In this document: positions 31,180-32,115 of the stretch, piece after piece
Layout: the number at the start of each line of letters is the position of its first letter
How positions within the stretch are numbered: position 1 is the stretch's first letter
Assembly: GCA_023300105.1 (NCBI GenBank)
Contig: JALZWM010000147.1
Location: forward strand, 1 to 32,115
DNA: 32,115 nt
From: Hellea sp.
GTDB taxonomy: Bacteria; Pseudomonadota; Alphaproteobacteria; Caulobacterales; Maricaulaceae
Direction: 5' to 3'
The notes under the pieces: generated by a model
Database searches by the model: none
What the model was told of the DNA's origin: nothing
The model's input: only the letters and a program-made list of their open reading frames with translations
Position numbers and translations under genes: made by a program

Positions 31180-32115
31180 TTAGGTGATTTCAAATTCCAT
31201 AATAACTTCATCCACCGCGAGGTTATCGCCCGCTTCGCAATTGACCTTGGCGATGATGCCCTTTTTTTCAGCGCGTAATGTGTTTTCCATTTTCATGGCT
31301 TCGACAATAGCGAGGGCTTGGCCGTCTTGTACTTCGTCGCCTTCTTTGACTAAGACCGAAACGATGACGCCGGGCATTGGGCAAAGTAATAAGTTCGACG
31401 TATCGGGCGCGGTTTTAATCGGCATTAATTTCGCTAGCTCCGCTCCGCGCGGAGTCCTAACAGCGACTTTAAACTTACAGCCTCTATGCCAAACTGTATA
31501 ACCTTCGGCGCATTTGCGGGCTTTGAAATTAAAACTCTCATTATCAACAAAGGCGCGCACGAGCGGCATTCCTGGTTTCCAACTGGACAGGACTTCCATT
31601 TCAATCTTGGCTGTATCATCACCGGAGTTATCCATAACGATGGTGCGAAGCCCTTGTTCGCCGTTGATATCGGCGGTGTAATGCGTATCGCCAATTTGCC
31701 CACTTCTTATTGTAACGGCCCACTCATCGGGGATATGGCGTTCATGATTATGCAGCGCGCCAGAAATATCAGCGTTACGGTGCTCGGAGATATCATGCAT
31801 GAGCGCGCAGACCGCCGCGATTTTACGTGTATGCCCAAGATTGACTTCAGCCCCTTCAAAGCCGTCAGGATATTCATCCGCGATAAAGGCCGTGGTAATA
31901 TCACCGCGAATAAAGCGGTCATGATCATAAACAGCTTGGAGGAAAGGAATATTATGTCCAATGCCGTCCAGCTCGAACTCATCAAGAGCATGGCGCATTG
32001 TACTAAGCGCGACATTACGGTCCTTGCCCCAAGTACAAAGCTTAGCAATCATCGGGTCGTAATACATCGAGATTTCGCCGCCTTCATAAACGCCTGTATC
32101 ATTACGAATGATTGA
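31180..32115 (-). CDS. pccA: Propionyl-CoA carboxylase alpha subunit, C-terminal part (5' end outside window)
   Basis: The minus strand is open from the right edge of the window without a start. The first visible residues, NDTGVYEGGEISMYYDPMIAKL, belong to the end of the biotin carboxylase domain. A BT linker domain follows. The C-terminal biotinyl domain has the motif EAMKMEN (biotinylated Lys) within EGDEVQDGQALAIVEAMKM. The stretch with EFELDGIGHNIPFLQAV and TTAFIADEYPDGF is most like alphaproteobacterial PccA, which carboxylates propionyl-CoA to methylmalonyl-CoA with PccB. A 3-methylcrotonyl- or acetyl-CoA carboxylase subunit is less likely. About 312 residues are present, roughly half of the usual length. 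Confidence 0.92.
   Translation of the reverse strand, partial: SIIRNDTGVYEGGEISMYYDPMIAKLCTWGKDRNVALSTMRHALDEFELDGIGHNIPFLQAVYDHDRFIRGDITTAFIADEYPDGFEGAEVNLGHTRKIAAVCALMHDISEHRNADISGALHNHERHIPDEWAVTIRSGQIGDTHYTADINGEQGLRTIVMDNSGDDTAKIEMEVLSSWKPGMPLVRAFVDNESFNFKARKCAEGYTVWHRGCKFKVAVRTPRGAELAKLMPIKTAPDTSNLLLCPMPGVIVSVLVKEGDEVQDGQALAIVEAMKMENTLRAEKKGIIAKVNCEAGDNLAVDEVIMEFEIT

Noticed and set aside
1-32115. CRISPR arrays, insertion sequences, prophage genes, tRNA or rRNA genes
   Set aside because: No regular direct repeats, transposase or integrase products, or T-loop-like GGTTC-AATCC signatures were seen on either strand.

Overview
The window looks like ordinary chromosome from an alphaproteobacterium of the Caulobacter/Hyphomonas/Maricaulis kind. 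The evidence is the presence of RcdA (DUF1465), TrcR (DUF1013), DUF1192 and YdcH/DUF465 proteins, a cysteine-free L31, a full CtrA-type box (TTAA-N7-TTAACC) and PccA of alphaproteobacterial type. Base composition appears moderate to AT-leaning by eye, which would fit a marine Robiginitomaculum/Hellea-like lineage; that placement is an inference and was not computed. No phage, IS element, CRISPR array, tRNA or rRNA was found.

Layout: (1) 1-5604: the 5' part of an SDR oxidoreductase, then a fatty acid hydroxylase/sterol desaturase, a LemA-DUF2207 membrane pair, and a convergent MscS-type channel. (2) 5696-10155: argG, a glutamine-rich single-pass membrane protein, a glutamate dehydrogenase, and rpmI-rplT behind a structured leader. 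(3) 14715-10254 on the minus strand: histidine phosphatase, xseB, ispA, dxs, tlyA, the classic exonuclease VII/isoprenoid precursor operon. (4) 16332-14860, minus: two intact signal peptidases I in tandem. (5) 16407-19031, plus: YceI lipoprotein, threonylcarbamoyl-AMP synthase and an FAD-linked D-2-hydroxyacid dehydrogenase with overlapping ends. (6) 19063-21210: rpmE, then rcdA-DUF1192 (minus) divergent from trcR (plus), a small cell-cycle neighbourhood. (7) 21216-24985: an SDR, two divergent DUF465 genes, a diguanylate cyclase and purEK. (8) 25083-30004: a secreted pentapeptide-repeat protein facing a minus-strand run of YheT-like hydrolase, DUF1499, folE and aspS. (9) 30033-32115: an orphan lipoprotein, a GIY-YIG nuclease, three REP-like palindromes, and the C-terminal part of a propionyl-CoA carboxylase alpha subunit that runs off the window.

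Most genes are housekeeping. The less expected signals are regulatory. A factor-independent terminator sits inside the presumed trcR leader, overlapping an 11-codon ORF. A perfect CtrA half-site pair plus a GANTC site lies between the glutamine-rich membrane protein and glutamate dehydrogenase. One DUF465 gene appears to be leaderless. The rpmI leader is hairpin-rich, and a perfect inverted repeat covers the aspS Shine-Dalgarno sequence. All of these are sequence readings that need experimental or comparative confirmation.
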